Shown one piece after another: positions 18,201-30,033 of a DNA stretch of 64,000 nt. The stretch covers positions 62,001 to 126,000 of the forward strand of contig NZ_SSBK01000004.1 in the NCBI RefSeq assembly GCF_004795035.1. The letters run 5' to 3'. The position numbers and the translations under genes are program-made. Each line of letters opens with the position of its first letter. Position 1 is the first letter of the stretch. This DNA comes from Streptomyces sp. A0958. Its GTDB lineage: Bacteria > Actinomycetota > Actinomycetes > Streptomycetales > Streptomycetaceae. The notes under the pieces are model-generated. The model worked only from the letters and a program-made list of their open reading frames with translations, was not told the origin of the DNA and made no database searches.

Positions 18201-21200
18201 GCGCGACCTCGGCCAGGACCAGACGTACGCGCACATCGAGCTGGAAGGACACGGCCGCGAGGGGCAGGCGGTCGCGGACACCGCCGGATTCGAGCCGGAC
18301 CTGTCGCGGACCGTGGGCTGGTTCACCACCCTCTTCCCGGTGACCGTGGACCCCGGCCCGGCAGCGGACCCCGCCGTCCCCGACCACCTGGCCGCCGCCC
18401 TCAAGGCGGTGAAGGAGGGCCTGGCACAAGTCCCGGGCAACGGCCTGTCCTACGGCGCCCTGCGCCACCTGCACGGGACCGCGCCCACCGCGCCCGCACC
18501 CCAGGTGCTGTTCAACTACCTGGGCCGGTTCGACGCGGGCACCGGCGGGGACTGGCAGCTCGCCGGCACCACCGGCCAACTGGGCGAGAAGCGCGACCCG
18601 AGGATGCGGCTGCCGCGCGCCCTGGAGTTCAACGCGATCGCCGAACCCGACGCCGACGGCGCCTACCGCCTCGTCACCACCGTCTCCTGGCCCGAGGGCA
18701 TGTTCACCGACGAGGACATCGACACCCTCGGCGGCCACTTCCGTACGGCCCTGACCGCCCTGGCCGCGCTCGACGGGGGCGGGCACTCGCCCAGCGACTT
18801 CGCCCCCGTCCCGCTCACCCAGGCCGACGTCGACGCCCTGGACGGGCCCGCGCTGCGGGACATCCTGCCGTTGACCCCGTTGCAGGAGGGCCTGTACTTC
18901 CACTCCGTCTTCGACGACGACTCGGCGGGCAGCTACGTCGAGCAGCAACTCCTCACCCTTGACGGCGAGGTGGACCCCGGACGGCTGGCGGCGGCCGCCA
19001 CCCGGCTGCTCACCCTGTACCCCAACCTGGCCGCCCGCTTCGTGGCCCTCGCCGACGGCCGGGTCGTCTCCGTGCTGGAGAGCGGCACCGAGGCCCCCTT
19101 CACCGTCCTGGACCGGCCCGGCATCACCGACGACGAGCTGCGCGACCTCGCCGAACGGGACCGGCGCGCCGGATTCGACCTCGCCGCCGGCCCGCTCATG
19201 AGGTACACGCTCGTGCGCGGCGGCACCGGCCGCACCGTGCTGGTGCAGACCGTGCACCACCTCGTCGCCGACGGCTGGTCGGTGCCCCCGATGCTCCGCG
19301 CGCTGCTGGCCGAGTACCACCGGCCCGGGGCCGCGTACCGGACGGGCGGCTTCCCCGACTACGTACGCCTGCTCGCCGCACGCGACGAGGCGGAGAGCGA
19401 CCGGGTCTGGGGCGAACAACTCGCCGGACTGCCCGGCCCCTCGCTGGTCGCCGAGGGGCACACCCCGTCCGACCGGTTCGCCGACACCGTCGCGGAGCCC
19501 GCCTACGACATCGACACGGCCGTCCGTGAGGCCGGTGTGCCGCTGAGTGTGGCCGTGCACAGCGCCTGGGCCCTGACGTTGGGCGGGCTGCTGCACGGCA
19601 GGGACGTCGTGTTCGGCTCCACCGTCTCCGGCCGCGACGCCGACGTGCCCGGCATCGCGGACATGGTGGGCCTCTTCATCAACACCATCCCGGTACGCGC
19701 CCGTTGGACCGCCGCCACCACGGCAGGTGACCTGCTCGCCGCCGTGCGGGAGCACCAGAGCGCGGTGCTCGCGCACCAGCACGTCTCACTGGCGAGGATC
19801 GTCCGCCGGGCAGGCCCCGGCGCCCGCTTCGACACCCTGGTGGTGTTCGACGTCGCGACCGACGTGGCCGCCCTGCGCGGCCCCGGCGACGAGCTGGTCA
19901 TCACCGGCATCGTCAACGAGGGAGCCCCGCACTACCCGCTGACGCTGGTCGTGGAGCGCGCACCCGACGGCCGCCCCCGCTTCAACCTGATCCACGACGG
20001 CGCACTCCTGCGGGAGACGAGCGCCCGGCAGATCCTGGACACGTTCACCCGCACCCTCACCGGCCTGCTCACCCGGCCCGACACCCCGGTGGCGGAGCTG
20101 GCCGCCGAGGACACCGCGCGTCCCGCGCCACTCACCCAGACGACCCTGGGCGCCCTGTTCGACGCCGCCGCCCACCGCGACCCGGCCGCCGTCGCCGTCA
20201 CCCGCTGCGCGCTGGACGGCGCCACCGCCTCGATGACCTACGGCGAACTGGCCACGGCGAAGGACGAACTGGCCGCGACCCTGCGGGCGGCCGGTGTCGG
20301 CCCCGGCCGCCGCGTCGCCGTCGCCGTTCCGCGTTCGCTGGAGCAGGTCACCGCCCTCATCGCCATCGTCTCCGCCGGCGGGGCCTACGTACCGCTGGAC
20401 CTCGCCCACCCGGACGAACGGCTGGAGTACATCCTCGCCGACGCCACCCCGCAGGCCGTCCTGGTCACGCCCGAGCAGCAAGAACGCTTCACCGCACTGC
20501 TGGACCGGGCCGGCGTCCCGGCCCGGGTGCTCGTGCTCGGCGGCGAACCGTCGCGGACGGACGAGCCGCCGGCCGACCCGACGGGGCCCGGCCCGCACGA
20601 CCCCGCCTACGTCATCTACACCTCCGGGTCGACGGGCCGGCCCAAGGGCGTCGTCGTCCCCCACTCCAGTGTGGTGGCGCTGCTCGCGAACACCCGGTCC
20701 GCCATGGGGTTCGGACCCGACGACGTGTGGGTGCAGTTCCACTCGTACTCCTTCGACTTCGCCGTCTGGGAGCTGTGGGGCGCGCTGGCGCACGGCGGTG
20801 AGCTGCTGGTGCCGGACTACGGGCTGACCCGCTCCCCGGTGGACTTCCACCGGCTGGTGCGCGAGCGCGGGGTGACCGTGCTCAACCAGACCCCGTCGGC
20901 CTTCTACCAGTTCATCGAGGCCGACCGGCACGCCGGTGAGCGGGCCACCACGCTGCGCCGGATCATCTTCGGCGGCGAGGCGCTGGACCCCGCACGGCTG
21001 CGCGACTGGGCGGAGCGGTACGGCACCGCGTCGCCCGAGCTGGTCAACATGTACGGCATCACCGAGACCACCGTCCACGTCACCCACCGGGTGCTCACCG
21101 ACGAGGACTTCGGCGCCGAGGCCAGCCCGATCGGCGGCCCGGTCCCCGGCCTGACCACCTACCTGCTCGACGACCGGCTCCGGCCGGTGCCGCCCGGCCG

Positions 21201-24200
21201 GGTCGGCGCCATCTACGTGGCCGGCGACCAGGTGTCGCTCGGCTACCTGGGCCGGCCCGGCCTCACCGCGGGACGGTTCGTCGCCAACCCCTTCGCGGAC
21301 GACGGCTCCCGGATGTACCACACGGGCGACCTCGCCCGCCGCACGCTCGACGGAGAGCTGGAGTTCGCCGGCCGCGCCGACGACCAGGTGCAGCTCAAGG
21401 GCTTCCGCATCGAGCTCGCAGAGGTCGAGGCGGCGGTCAGGGAGCTCGACGGTGTGGTCGACGTGGCCGTCACACCGGCGCCCGGCGGTGACCACCTCGT
21501 CGCACACGTCGTGGGCCGGGCCCCCGGCGACCTCGCCGTACTGCTCTGCGCGAAGCTGCCCGTCCACATGGTGCCGGCCCGGGTCCGGACGGTCGACGCG
21601 CTGCCGCTCACGGTCAACGGCAAGCTGGACCGCAAGGCACTGGCCGAGCGCGCCGCCGCACCGGAGGACACCCCCGTCGTGGCCGGCGCCCCCGCGCTCG
21701 CCGAGCTGACCGCGATCTTCGCCGACGCGCTGCCGGGCGCCGCCGTGGACGAGGACACCGACTTCTTCATGGCCGGCGGCGACAGCATCGTCGCGATCAC
21801 CGTGATCAACCGGGCCAGGGCGCTCGGCCTGGCCATCGCGCCACGGGACGTGTTCCTGTTCAAGACCCCGCGCGCGATCGCGGAGGAGGTGCGCTCGCGC
21901 GCGCCGCAGACCGCCGCGCCCGAGCGGGAACGCCGCGAGGACGGACCCCTCGCACCGACGCCGATCATCCTGCGCGCGCGCGAACTGGGCGGCTCACTGG
22001 CCCGGTTCGCCCAGGCCAGGACGCTGGTGACGGCCGAGGGCACCGGGCTCGCCGACGTCGGACGCGCCGCGAACGCCGTCGTGGCCGCCCACCCGGCCCT
22101 GCGGATGCGGCTGGACACCACCCACGGGGTGTGGACCCCGCGCATCGAGCCCTTCCGCGAGGTCACCGTCACGCCGTCGGCCGGCGACGACGCCACGGCC
22201 GCCGCCGACGAGGCCGCCGGGCGCCTGGACCCCGAGTCCGGGGACGTCGTCGCGTTCACCTGGCTGCCGGCCACCCGGACCCTCGTGGTCACCGCGCACC
22301 ACCTCGCGATCGACGCCGTGTCCTGGCTGATCGTCCTCGACGACCTGGCCACCGCCCTGCGCGGGGAACCCCTCGCACCCGCGACCACCTCCTACGCCGA
22401 GTACGCCGACGCGCTCACCGCCGGGGCCGCCCACGTGACCGAGAGCCTGGGCGACTGGATCACGGTGCTCGAAGCCCCCGCGCTGCTGCCCGAGGCCGGG
22501 GAACCCCGCGAGGCCGGGAAACTGCGCGGGAGGACCGTCGTCCTCGCCCCCGAGGTGAGCGACCGGGTGACGCGTACCGCACCCGCCGCGCTGGGCATCG
22601 GCCTCACCGAGCTGCTGTGCGGCGCGCTGCGCACCGCCCTGACGCGCATCCAGCCCGAGCCCGCCGATCTCGCGATCGACCTGGAGCGGCACGGCCGCGT
22701 CCCGGCCCTGGAACACCACGACTACACCCGTACGGTCGGCTGGTTCACCTCCATCGCGCCCGTACGGCTCACCGCGCACACCGACCCCGTCGCGGCGGCC
22801 AGGGAGGTCGTGGAACGCCAGCCCGACGAGAGCGGGCACGTCGTCTACGGCCGGCTCAGGTACCTCAACCCGCAGACGGCCCCCTTGCTGACCGCCCGCC
22901 CGCAGGTCCTGTTCAACTACCTCGGCCGCGGCGGCGAGTCCGACGTCCCGCAGCTCACCGGCGGCGACCGGGGCAGCCCGTACGCCGTCGAGGTCAACGC
23001 ATGGACCGACGCGTCCACCGGCAGCCTGCACGCGGCCTTCACCCTCGCCGACGGCATACCCGACGACCTCACCGGGCACTGGCGGGCCGCACTCGAACGC
23101 ATCGCGGACACCGCCGCCACCGCCGAGCGCACCGCACCGGTCACCCCGCTCCAGCGCGGCCTGTACTTCCAGGCCCAACTGGCAGGCGCGGACGGGCACT
23201 ACGTCGCGCAGAGCTACTTCACCTTCGACCGGCGCCTCGACACCGACGCACTGGCCGAGGCCATGGCGTACGTCATCGCCCGGCACCCCGTCGTCGGGGC
23301 CGGCTTCACCACCGACGACGACGGCAACCCGGTCCAGATCCTCAGGGCCGGCACCCGGGTCGGAGTCCGCACGGTCCACCTGGAGACGGACGCCGAGGCC
23401 GACGCGCTGCGCGCCCGGGACCGCGACACCGGCTTCGACCCCGGCGAGCCGCCGCTGATCCGGCTCACCGTCGTGCGCCTGCCCGGCGATCGCGACGGCC
23501 TGCTGCTCAGCTACCACCTGCTGCTGTGGGACGGCTGGTCCCGGGAGATCCTGCTGCGGGACCTGTTCGACGCCTACCGGGCCCTCGTCGCCGGGGAGCC
23601 CCTGGACGACGCGACGCCGCGCACGCCAGGCTTCGAGGAGTACGCCCGGACGCTCGCCGCCAAGGACCCCGCCGAATCGGAACGCTTCTGGGCGGAGCAC
23701 CTGGCCGGGCTCACCGGCCCCACCCTGCTCGCCGGGCCCCGGCCGTCCCGGACGGACGCACTGCCGCACGCCCTCGTGCACACCCTGTCAGCCGAGCGGT
23801 CCGAGCTGCTGCGGGACGCCGCCCGGGTGCACGGGGTCACGCTGAACACGGTGCTGACCGGGGCGTTCGGCCTCCTGCTGGGTGCGCACACCGGCCGCAG
23901 CGACGCGGTGTTCGGCGTGACCGTCTCCGGGCGAGAGGGCGAGGGCCTGTCCGACATCGTCGGTGTGCTCCTCAACACCGTGCCCCTGTGGACCCGCGCC
24001 CGGCCGCACGACACGGTCGGGGAATACCTCGCGACCGTCCAGGCGGCCCGGGTCGAGGCGATGGACCACGAACACCTGGGGCTCGGCGAGATCCAGCGGG
24101 CCGCCGGCCACGACACCCTGTTCGACAACCTCTTCGTGCTCCAGAACTTCCTGGACCTGGACGCCCTCGCCGAGATGAACGCCAGACACGGCATCACATC

Positions 24201-26193
24201 GGTGAAGGCCGACGACTCGACGCACTACCCGTTCACCTGGGTCGTCACCCCCGGCGACCGGCTCACCGTCAAGCTGGAGCACCGCGACGACGACCCCGCC
24301 GCCGCCCGCCACCTCCTCGACGGCTACCTGCGGGTGCTGGAGGACCTGGCCCGGTCCACGGGACCGCTCGGCACCCTGCCGGGGCAGGCACCGGCACCCG
24401 AACCCGCCGCGCGCACGGACGTCGGCACGGACACCGTCGTCGACCGCTTCGACCGGGCGGCGGACCGCCACCCCGAACGCGTCGCGCTCGTCGCCGGCGG
24501 CTCGACCCTGACCTTCGGCGAGCTGCGCGACCGCAGCCGTGCGGTGGCGGGGGTGCTCGCCGGGCGCGGCATCGGACCGGAGACGGCCGTCGGGCTCGCC
24601 GTCCCGCGTTCCCTCGACTCGATCGTGGCGCTGTTCGCCGTGCTGCGCACCGGCGCCGCGTACGTTCCGCTGGAGCTGGACCACCCCGACGAGCGGATCG
24701 CGGCGATCGTCGCGGACGCCCGGCCCGAGGTGATCCTCACCATCAGCACCGTCGCGCCCCGGCTGACCGGCGAACTGATCGAGCTGGACCGCCCGCTGCC
24801 CGCCGCCGAGCCGTACACCACCTTCGCGCCCGGGGACCCCGACCGCCTGCGGCACCCCGCGTACACGATCTACACCTCCGGCTCGACCGGGCGGCCCAAG
24901 GGCGTGGTGACCGAGTACGCCGGGCTCACCAACATGCTGATCAACCATCAGCGCCGGATCTTCGAACCGGTGCTGGCGGAGCACGGCCACCGCACCTTCC
25001 GCATCGCCCACACCGTGTCGTTCGCCTTCGACATGTCGTGGGAGGAACTGCTGTGGCTCGCCGACGGCCACGAGGTGCACATCTGCGACGAGGAACTGCG
25101 CCGCGACGCGCCCCGGCTGGTCGCGTACTGCCTCGACCACGGCATCGACGTCATCAACGTGACCCCGACCTACGCGCAGCAACTGGTCGCCGAAGGGCTG
25201 CTCGACGACCCGGAGCGGCGGCCCGCGCTGGTGCTGCTGGGCGGCGAGGCCGTCACCCCTGGGCTGTGGCAGCGGCTCGCGGAGACGGAGGGGACGGCCG
25301 GCTACAACCTCTACGGGCCCACCGAGTACACCATCAACACGCTCGGCGTCGGCACCTTCGAGTGCCAGGACCCGGTGGTGGGCGTGGCGATCGACAACAC
25401 CGAGGTGTACGTCCTGGACCCGTGGCTGCGACCGCTGCCCGACAACGTCCCCGGCGAGCTGTACGTATCGGGCATCGGCATCGCACGCGGCTACCTCGGA
25501 CAGCCCGCCCAGACGTCCCACCGGTTCGTCGCCTGCCCGTTCGGTGCGCCCGGCGAGCGCATGTACCGGACCGGCGACCTGGTGGCCCGGCGGCCGGACG
25601 GGAACCTGTCGTACCTCGGCCGCACCGACCAGCAGGTCAAGATCCGCGGCCACCGGGTCGAACCCGGGGAGGTCGAGGCCGCGTTCGCCGCGCACCCGGC
25701 CGTCCGTTTCGCCGCCGCGGTCGCCCAGCCGGACCCCCAGGTCGACGGGGCGTACCGGCTGGCCGCCTACCTCGTGCTCGACGGCGCCGACCTGGCCGCA
25801 GTCGCCGCCGAAGTGGGCGCCGTGCTCCCCGACTTCCTGCGCCCGTCGCACTACGCCGAGGTGGACGGCATCCCGCTCACCGTGAACGGCAAGGCCGACA
25901 CCAAGGCGCTGCCGGAACCCAGGCCGCTCGGCGTACTGACCGGGGCGGAGGAGCGCGCACCGGAGACCGGGACCGAGATCACGGTGTGCGAGTTCTTCGC
26001 CGAGGCACTGGACCTGGACGACGACGAGGTGAGCGCGGTCAGCGACTTCGTGTCCCTCGGCGGGCACTCCATGCTGGCGGTCCGGCTGATCGGGCTGCTG
26101 CGACGGGAGTACGGTCCAGTGATCACCATCCGAGACCTGCTCACCCTGCGAACCCCCGAAGCGATTGCCGGCCACCTCGATGAACACTCCTGA
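15283..26193 (+). CDS. cchH: Coelichelin-type trimodular NRPS (A-T-E / C-A-T-E / C-A-T)
   Basis: A 3,636-residue synthetase. Approximate domains by nt: A1 15700-17190, T1 17215-17430 (GGDS), E1 17470-18800, C2 18850-20130, A2 20140-21650, T2 21700-21890, E2 21950-23120, C3 23135-24380, A3 24430-25920, T3 25970-26190 (LGGHS). Pocket residues aligned to GrsA read DINYWGGIGK (A1), DFWNIGMVHK (A2) and DMENLGLINK (A3). These are the codes known for formyl-hydroxyornithine, threonine and hydroxyornithine in CchH. There is no N-terminal C domain: about 135 residues resembling the tail of a C-A linker precede A1. There is no thioesterase either, so release probably needs the esterase CchJ. The C3 active site reads YHLLLWDG, with the first His replaced and the catalytic second His kept; E2 reads HHLAIDA. 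A1-T1 must be used twice to make the tetrapeptide known for coelichelin. Confidence 0.96.
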   Translation: MLQPSDRLVRLSLQGLAALRRRTGDRDDRALTEACAIGLAYWATGRSPEGIELTSATLFADVLAWADNGGAAPAGWEVGADGRSITLPEGVVRADAQLALDDLADFPDRPLGSIAPAGPAARIADLARWNDTAADRARPTVVELFCEQARTRPDAVAIVDEHRTLTYRQADDLSSQLAHHLIERGLTAEQVVGISLGRSADMVIALLGVLRAGCAFVPFDPLWPAERRSVVAEDARIVLQLNSSGEHAPGEPEAVAVDLDAWAFAAHPTEAPDVTVPGAALAYVIFTSGSTGRPKGAMIRHESISERLLWQAHEILGFGHDDASLFKAPLSFDISVNEIFLPLVTGARLVILRPGGERDPHHLLSVIAEHRVTFTYLVSSMLDVLLEMTGESGRLDSLRHVWCGGEVLTPELYERFRTRLDIPLYHGYGPAETTIGVSHVVYRGEAERLSTSIGKANPNTQLYVLDDELRPVPVGAGGELYAGGLLLGRGYVNAPGLTASRFVANPFATDGSRLYRTGDLARFTPDGSLDFLGRADNQVKIRGMRLEIEDVEASLAEHPRVRHTCVVARKNTAGGTYLVAYVIPAAGSGELTPDDVRAWAEAHMVEYMVPAHTVVLDAFPLTANGKIDRAALPEPVVTTGPVTAPATDDERAVCEAVAAVLRLDTVGVDQDFFRLGGDSILAISLLSALRRAGLHVTARQIFTHSVIGELAAVASREDVSTASDEDEPTGPVVGTPIVRWLGETTDAIDGFVQSVVVNTPVELTAGALDDILTAVIRRHDMLRARLVRGERWSFHVPEADGAVAAWQESGEPIDACVALATAGLDPDNGVMLRAVWRREAHQLVLVAHHVVVDGVSWRVLMDDLATAWRQLNSGTPVQLPREGTSFRRWAELLGRTAFDADRDHCLRPLPGPDLPLGRRPLSKDDTVARERARTFTVGPDATSALLGEIPARFHAGVNDVLLTALAVTLARWRRDLGQDQTYAHIELEGHGREGQAVADTAGFEPDLSRTVGWFTTLFPVTVDPGPAADPAVPDHLAAALKAVKEGLAQVPGNGLSYGALRHLHGTAPTAPAPQVLFNYLGRFDAGTGGDWQLAGTTGQLGEKRDPRMRLPRALEFNAIAEPDADGAYRLVTTVSWPEGMFTDEDIDTLGGHFRTALTALAALDGGGHSPSDFAPVPLTQADVDALDGPALRDILPLTPLQEGLYFHSVFDDDSAGSYVEQQLLTLDGEVDPGRLAAAATRLLTLYPNLAARFVALADGRVVSVLESGTEAPFTVLDRPGITDDELRDLAERDRRAGFDLAAGPLMRYTLVRGGTGRTVLVQTVHHLVADGWSVPPMLRALLAEYHRPGAAYRTGGFPDYVRLLAARDEAESDRVWGEQLAGLPGPSLVAEGHTPSDRFADTVAEPAYDIDTAVREAGVPLSVAVHSAWALTLGGLLHGRDVVFGSTVSGRDADVPGIADMVGLFINTIPVRARWTAATTAGDLLAAVREHQSAVLAHQHVSLARIVRRAGPGARFDTLVVFDVATDVAALRGPGDELVITGIVNEGAPHYPLTLVVERAPDGRPRFNLIHDGALLRETSARQILDTFTRTLTGLLTRPDTPVAELAAEDTARPAPLTQTTLGALFDAAAHRDPAAVAVTRCALDGATASMTYGELATAKDELAATLRAAGVGPGRRVAVAVPRSLEQVTALIAIVSAGGAYVPLDLAHPDERLEYILADATPQAVLVTPEQQERFTALLDRAGVPARVLVLGGEPSRTDEPPADPTGPGPHDPAYVIYTSGSTGRPKGVVVPHSSVVALLANTRSAMGFGPDDVWVQFHSYSFDFAVWELWGALAHGGELLVPDYGLTRSPVDFHRLVRERGVTVLNQTPSAFYQFIEADRHAGERATTLRRIIFGGEALDPARLRDWAERYGTASPELVNMYGITETTVHVTHRVLTDEDFGAEASPIGGPVPGLTTYLLDDRLRPVPPGRVGAIYVAGDQVSLGYLGRPGLTAGRFVANPFADDGSRMYHTGDLARRTLDGELEFAGRADDQVQLKGFRIELAEVEAAVRELDGVVDVAVTPAPGGDHLVAHVVGRAPGDLAVLLCAKLPVHMVPARVRTVDALPLTVNGKLDRKALAERAAAPEDTPVVAGAPALAELTAIFADALPGAAVDEDTDFFMAGGDSIVAITVINRARALGLAIAPRDVFLFKTPRAIAEEVRSRAPQTAAPERERREDGPLAPTPIILRARELGGSLARFAQARTLVTAEGTGLADVGRAANAVVAAHPALRMRLDTTHGVWTPRIEPFREVTVTPSAGDDATAAADEAAGRLDPESGDVVAFTWLPATRTLVVTAHHLAIDAVSWLIVLDDLATALRGEPLAPATTSYAEYADALTAGAAHVTESLGDWITVLEAPALLPEAGEPREAGKLRGRTVVLAPEVSDRVTRTAPAALGIGLTELLCGALRTALTRIQPEPADLAIDLERHGRVPALEHHDYTRTVGWFTSIAPVRLTAHTDPVAAAREVVERQPDESGHVVYGRLRYLNPQTAPLLTARPQVLFNYLGRGGESDVPQLTGGDRGSPYAVEVNAWTDASTGSLHAAFTLADGIPDDLTGHWRAALERIADTAATAERTAPVTPLQRGLYFQAQLAGADGHYVAQSYFTFDRRLDTDALAEAMAYVIARHPVVGAGFTTDDDGNPVQILRAGTRVGVRTVHLETDAEADALRARDRDTGFDPGEPPLIRLTVVRLPGDRDGLLLSYHLLLWDGWSREILLRDLFDAYRALVAGEPLDDATPRTPGFEEYARTLAAKDPAESERFWAEHLAGLTGPTLLAGPRPSRTDALPHALVHTLSAERSELLRDAARVHGVTLNTVLTGAFGLLLGAHTGRSDAVFGVTVSGREGEGLSDIVGVLLNTVPLWTRARPHDTVGEYLATVQAARVEAMDHEHLGLGEIQRAAGHDTLFDNLFVLQNFLDLDALAEMNARHGITSVKADDSTHYPFTWVVTPGDRLTVKLEHRDDDPAAARHLLDGYLRVLEDLARSTGPLGTLPGQAPAPEPAARTDVGTDTVVDRFDRAADRHPERVALVAGGSTLTFGELRDRSRAVAGVLAGRGIGPETAVGLAVPRSLDSIVALFAVLRTGAAYVPLELDHPDERIAAIVADARPEVILTISTVAPRLTGELIELDRPLPAAEPYTTFAPGDPDRLRHPAYTIYTSGSTGRPKGVVTEYAGLTNMLINHQRRIFEPVLAEHGHRTFRIAHTVSFAFDMSWEELLWLADGHEVHICDEELRRDAPRLVAYCLDHGIDVINVTPTYAQQLVAEGLLDDPERRPALVLLGGEAVTPGLWQRLAETEGTAGYNLYGPTEYTINTLGVGTFECQDPVVGVAIDNTEVYVLDPWLRPLPDNVPGELYVSGIGIARGYLGQPAQTSHRFVACPFGAPGERMYRTGDLVARRPDGNLSYLGRTDQQVKIRGHRVEPGEVEAAFAAHPAVRFAAAVAQPDPQVDGAYRLAAYLVLDGADLAAVAAEVGAVLPDFLRPSHYAEVDGIPLTVNGKADTKALPEPRPLGVLTGAEERAPETGTEITVCEFFAEALDLDDDEVSAVSDFVSLGGHSMLAVRLIGLLRREYGPVITIRDLLTLRTPEAIAGHLDEHS

Positions 26194-27880
26194 CACCCAG
26201 CGGCCCCGCCAGGGCGCCGACATCCTGCGCACCGCCCTGCGGCGCAACGTCGGCGCCATGGCCCGGGGCACCGCCCTGATGGGCCTGTACCAGGCCGGTG
26301 AGACCGCCTTCCCGATCGCGCTCGGCCTGATCGTCGAGCACACCCTGCAACACCGCAGCCTCGGTTCACTGGGCCTGTCGGTCGGCGCGCTGGCCGTGAT
26401 CATCACGACGGTCTCGCTGTCCTGGCGGTTCGGGATGCGCGCCCTGCAGAAGGCCAACACGACCGAGGCGCACCGCTGGCGGGTGCGGGTCGCGGCCTGC
26501 GGCCTCCAGCCGGTGGCCCGGGACGTGGACCTGAAGTCCGGCGAGGTGCTGACCATCGCCACCGAGGACGCCGACCAGACCGCCGACATCATCGAGGTGG
26601 TGCCGCTGCTGATCAGCTCCACGGTCGCGGTCCTGGTCGCCGCCGTCGCGCTCGGCCTGGCCGACATACGGCTCGGACTGCTGGTGATCGTCGGCACCGT
26701 CGCGATCCTGTCGGTGCTGAGCGTGATGTCCCGGCGGATCGGTGCCAGCACCCAGGAACAGCAGGCCCGGGTCGCACGGGCCGGGGCCAAGGTCGCCGAC
26801 CTGATCACCGGCCTGCGCCCGCTGCACGGCTTCGGCGGCAACCACGCCGCGTTCCGCTCCTACCGCCGGGTCAGCGCCGAGGCGAAACAGCAGTCGATCA
26901 CCGTCGCCCGGGTCAACGGGGCGTACGCGGGCACCGCGCTCGCCCTCAACGCGGGCCTGGCCACCGCCGTCACCCTGACCGCCGGCTACCTGGCCTTCGC
27001 CGGCCGGATCACCATCGGGGAACTCGTCATGGCGGTCGGCCTCGCGCAGTTCATCATGGAACCGCTCAAGATGTTCTCGGAGATGCCCAAGTACGTGATG
27101 ATGGCGCGCGCCTCCGCCGAGCGGATGGCGCTGGTGCTCTCCGCGCCGCCGGTCACCACCCCCGGGCCCGGGCGCCCGGCGGCGGGCGGGCCGCTGGAGA
27201 TCGACGGCCTGCGGTACGGGTCTCTGCGCGGGCTGAAACTGGAGGTGGCCGCCGGGGAGTTCGTGGCGATCGCCGCCTACCAGCCGCGCGCCGCCGCCGA
27301 CTTCGCGTCGGTCCTCGCCGCACGCGTCCCGCCCGAGGCGTACGAGGGGGTGGTACGGGTCAGCGGGCAGGCGTTCGCGGACCTGTCGGTCGAGGCGGTC
27401 CGGGAGCACCTGCTGGTGAACCCGTACGACGGGGAGATCTTCGCCGGCACCCTGCGGACCAACATCGACCCGCCGGGCACCAGCCGTTCGGTGCCCGAGG
27501 CCGTCGAGGCGTCCATGCTGACCGATGTCGTCGCCCTCCACCGCGAGGGGCTCGACTACGCCATCCGCGACCGGGGCGCGAACCTCTCCGGGGGCCAGCG
27601 CCAGCGCCTGTCCCTGGCCCGCGCCCTCGCGGCCGACACGGACGTCCTGGTGCTGCACAACCCGACCACCGCCGTCGACGCGGTGACCGAACAGCTCATC
27701 GCGCGCAACATCGCGAAGCTGCGCCGGGGCCGTACCACCGTGGTGATCACCAGCAGCCCGGCCGTCCTGGACGCCGCCGACCGGGTCCTCGTCCTGGACG
27801 ACGGCGTCATCACGGCCGAGGACACCCACCGCAACCTCCTGGCCACCGACGAGGCGTACTGCCTCGCGGTGGCCAGGTGA
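26180..27880 (+). CDS. cchI: ABC exporter half-transporter with degenerate nucleotide site but intact signature
   Basis: A 566-residue TMD-NBD protein; the ATG overlaps the end of cchH by 14 nt. The NBD keeps LSGGQ (residues 469-473), but nearly all other catalytic parts are lost. The P-loop is replaced by AYQPRAAA (366-373), the Q-loop has VNPYDGEIF, the Walker B Asp-Glu is H493-N494, and the H-switch position is Ser (about 526). Alone it should not hydrolyse ATP. With CchG it would donate the signature motif to CchG's intact Walker site. A TTG 15 nt upstream is a possible but less likely start. Confidence 0.9.
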   Translation: MNTPDTQRPRQGADILRTALRRNVGAMARGTALMGLYQAGETAFPIALGLIVEHTLQHRSLGSLGLSVGALAVIITTVSLSWRFGMRALQKANTTEAHRWRVRVAACGLQPVARDVDLKSGEVLTIATEDADQTADIIEVVPLLISSTVAVLVAAVALGLADIRLGLLVIVGTVAILSVLSVMSRRIGASTQEQQARVARAGAKVADLITGLRPLHGFGGNHAAFRSYRRVSAEAKQQSITVARVNGAYAGTALALNAGLATAVTLTAGYLAFAGRITIGELVMAVGLAQFIMEPLKMFSEMPKYVMMARASAERMALVLSAPPVTTPGPGRPAAGGPLEIDGLRYGSLRGLKLEVAAGEFVAIAAYQPRAAADFASVLAARVPPEAYEGVVRVSGQAFADLSVEAVREHLLVNPYDGEIFAGTLRTNIDPPGTSRSVPEAVEASMLTDVVALHREGLDYAIRDRGANLSGGQRQRLSLARALAADTDVLVLHNPTTAVDAVTEQLIARNIAKLRRGRTTVVITSSPAVLDAADRVLVLDDGVITAEDTHRNLLATDEAYCLAVAR

Positions 27881-27921
27881 GACGTGACCAGGGTCTGTCC
27901 GGCGGGCCCAGGAAGATCCGC

Positions 27922-29034
27922 CTAGGCGAGCGCCCAGGCGACGTCCCGGAGCAGGGCGTGCCGCCAGCCCGCACGGTCGTGGTCCGAGGCGGACCGTGAC
28001 ACCCGGACGGTCGCACCTGCCTGCTCGGTCAGGGACTCGACCGCCTCGCAGTGGGGGAGCATCCGTGTCTCGTGCTCCCCCACGTCGAAGGCGATCCGCA
28101 GGCCGGAGAGGTCGGGGCGCTCCCGCAGCCGGGCGGCCGTGGCACCGCCCGCCGGGCCGTCCAGCAGGTCCGTACGGTTGACGCGGTCGGGGGCCCACCA
28201 GAACGAGCCCGACTGGCAGGCGACCCGCGACACCAGGTCCCCGAACGCCAGCGCGGCGTACAGCGCGCTCAGCCCGCCGAGGCTCTGTCCGGCGACCACC
28301 AGCCGGTCGAGGTCCGCGGGCACACCGGACCCCGCGACCAGCGGCAGGAGTTCGTCCCGGACCGCCTCCCACAGCTCCGGCCTGCACGTGAACTCGCCCG
28401 CCCGGTCCTTGGCCGGCAGGAAGACGAGCGTGACCGGCGGCATCGCCCCACCGGCGACGGCCGCCTCGAACGCGGTCATGGCGGGGTGCAGATACAGCCA
28501 GTCGTCCCCGTCGAGCAGCAGCACCACAGGACCGCCACCGCCCACCGGGTGGACGCGCACGGTGCGGCGCCCGCCGAGCCGCGCGGACGCCCAGCGCAGC
28601 CGCGTACTCGGGACGGGCAGGACGTCGTCCGCGCCGACGAGGGGCCAGTACGGCTGCGCCGGGGCGTCCGGGGTGGCGGCGATCGAGCGGTCGCCACCGG
28701 CGGCGGACGGGTTGAGCGGGTCCGCGTGGGCCCCCTCGTCCGTGATGAACCGGTAGGTCACCCGCAGGCGCGCGGGCATGGGCACCTCGGCGTACCAGCA
28801 GTCCGTGGTGCCCCACCGGCGCAGGGGCACCGGCTGCGACCAGCTCTCGAAGGCTATGTCGGCCGGGGAGCCGCGCCGGAGGAACAGTGTCACCCAGCCG
28901 CCGTCCTCGCCCGGGCGCGATACGGGGCTCTGGGCCGCCGCCCAGAACGCGTCGGTGCCGGGTGCGTCGGGCAGCCCGAATCCGGCGAAGGGGTTCTCGG
29001 TTCCGGCCGCGCGGCCGGCGGCGAGGCCGGTCAT
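27922..29034 (-). CDS. cchJ: Siderophore esterase, Fes/IroE-like
   Basis: A 370-residue enterochelin-esterase-type alpha/beta hydrolase. An N-terminal beta-rich domain (about 1-150) is followed by the hydrolase domain with nucleophile S251 in GQSLGG and a late His in DHDRAGWRHAL. There is no signal peptide, so it acts in the cytoplasm. In coelichelin clusters this gene is proposed to release the peptide from CchH, which lacks a thioesterase, or to hydrolyse the ferric complex. It is convergent with cchI and divergent from cchK; an iron box lies in the shared 178-bp spacer. Confidence 0.92.
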   Translation of the reverse strand: MTGLAAGRAAGTENPFAGFGLPDAPGTDAFWAAAQSPVSRPGEDGGWVTLFLRRGSPADIAFESWSQPVPLRRWGTTDCWYAEVPMPARLRVTYRFITDEGAHADPLNPSAAGGDRSIAATPDAPAQPYWPLVGADDVLPVPSTRLRWASARLGGRRTVRVHPVGGGGPVVLLLDGDDWLYLHPAMTAFEAAVAGGAMPPVTLVFLPAKDRAGEFTCRPELWEAVRDELLPLVAGSGVPADLDRLVVAGQSLGGLSALYAALAFGDLVSRVACQSGSFWWAPDRVNRTDLLDGPAGGATAARLRERPDLSGLRIAFDVGEHETRMLPHCEAVESLTEQAGATVRVSRSASDHDRAGWRHALLRDVAWALA

Positions 29035-29113
29035 GAACGGGGCCGTTCGATCACCGGGACCATGAAGGCTCTCCTTGTGCAGAGGGAAAGAGAAAGGCTA
29101 AGCTCGCTGATTA

Positions 29114-29132
29114 TTAGGCGAGCCTAACCTAA
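29114..29132. promoter_or_regulatory. Iron box between divergent cchJ and cchK
   Basis: TTAGGCGAGCCTAACCTAA matches the consensus at 17 of 19 positions. Its centre is about 90 nt from each start codon, so a single site may control both divergent promoters. A partial second copy (GGCTAAGCTCG) lies just to the left. Confidence 0.85.
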
Positions 29133-29212
29133 GCTTGTTCTTTCCTGACGAACTGACGCGCACTCTCGACGCGGCCGTCACCGGCCCGTTGGCCCGAGGA
29201 GGTACTGCCCGC

Positions 29213-29425
29213 ATGAGCACCAACCCGTTCGATGACCCCGAAGGCCGTTTCCTGGTCCTGGTGAACGACGAGGGCCAGCACTCCCTGTGGCCGTCCTTCG
29301 CCGAGGTGCCCGGAGGCTGGACGATCGCCTTCGAGGAGAACACGCGCGAGGCGTGCCTCGCCTACGTCGAGGCCAACTGGACCGATCTGCGGCCCCGGTC
29401 CCTCGCGGCATCGATGGACGCCTGA
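29213..29425 (+). CDS. cchK: MbtH-like protein
   Basis: A 70-residue MbtH family protein with the signature region [15 protein letters not shown], and the C-terminal [14 protein letters not shown]. MbtH proteins bind the N-terminal subdomain of NRPS A domains and are needed for their solubility or activity; CchH is the obvious client, and the second NRPS may be one too. The ATG is chosen because GAGGAGG sits at the right distance; the frame is open further upstream without similarity. Confidence 0.95.
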   Translation: MSTNPFDDPEGRFLVLVNDEGQHSLWPSFAEVPGGWTIAFEENTREACLAYVEANWTDLRPRSLAASMDA

Positions 29426-29439
29426 CCTCCGTCTCCGAC

Positions 29440-29469
29440 GCGCTCCGGCGGGACGACCCGCCGGAGCGC
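29440..29469 (+). terminator. Perfect hairpin between cchK and the GNAT gene
   Basis: Two 13-bp perfectly complementary arms (29440-29452 and 29457-29469) with a 4-nt loop, starting 15 nt after the cchK stop. No T-run follows. The next gene starts only 32 nt later, so this may attenuate rather than abolish read-through. Confidence 0.6.
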
Positions 29470-29500
29470 TCCTGTCTCGTGGAACCGAGGAAGGAACGTC

Positions 29501-30028
29501 TTGACCACGGCCACGCCGCGCCCCGCCCCAGCGCCGAACCCGCCCCTCCCGCCGGCGCCCCGCGAACCGGCGCCCCGTGTCCGTACCGCCGGGGCCGACG
29601 ACGCCGCCGGGCTCGCGGAACTCTCCCGGCCCTTCGTGCGGTCGGGAGAGCTCCGCGAGCGGCCGGACGCCCTCTACGCCGCCCGCGCGACGGAATTCCT
29701 CGTCGCGGTCGAGCCCGGCGGCCGCATCGAGGGCTGTGTGGGCCTGCGGGTGTACGCGGCGGGGGAGCGGGGTTCCGCGGGCGTCCTGTACAACTTCTGC
29801 GTGGCCGGGCACCGGCAGGGGCGCGGCGTTGGAGGGGCGCTCCTGCGGACCGCGCTGGCCCTGGCGCACACCCAGTCGCTCGGCGCCCTGTTCACCGCGA
29901 CCACGGGCGGCGGCCGGCTGTTTCGGAGGTACGGCTTCGCGCCCGCGACGGCCCGTCGGGCCCCGCGCCCCTGGGTGGAGTCCCTGGACCCCCGGCGCAA
30001 CGCGCTGATCCTCGCCCGGACCGTGTGA
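29501..30028 (+). CDS. GNAT acetyltransferase, N-acetylglutamate synthase-like (short ArgA type)
   Basis: A 175-residue GNAT protein with a proline-rich N-terminus. The acetyl-CoA loop is in HRQGRGVGGALL. The segments RSGELRERPDALY, IEGCVGLRVY and LFRRYGFAPA resemble the short N-acetylglutamate synthases of actinobacteria, which make N-acetylglutamate for ornithine/arginine synthesis. The TTG start is supported by AAGGAA upstream; no ATG fits. It sits just after mbtH and is convergent with an iron-boxed acetylglutamate kinase gene, which strengthens the ArgA-like reading. A different acyltransferase role, such as modifying the siderophore, cannot be excluded. Confidence 0.75.
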   Translation: MTTATPRPAPAPNPPLPPAPREPAPRVRTAGADDAAGLAELSRPFVRSGELRERPDALYAARATEFLVAVEPGGRIEGCVGLRVYAAGERGSAGVLYNFCVAGHRQGRGVGGALLRTALALAHTQSLGALFTATTGGGRLFRRYGFAPATARRAPRPWVESLDPRRNALILARTV

Positions 30029-30033
30029 GCCGG

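Noticed and set aside
23788..26841. Long minus-strand frame of about 1,000 codons opposite cchH and cchI
   Set aside because: Low-complexity antisense shadow; the plus strand here encodes clear C, A and T domains and an ABC transporter.
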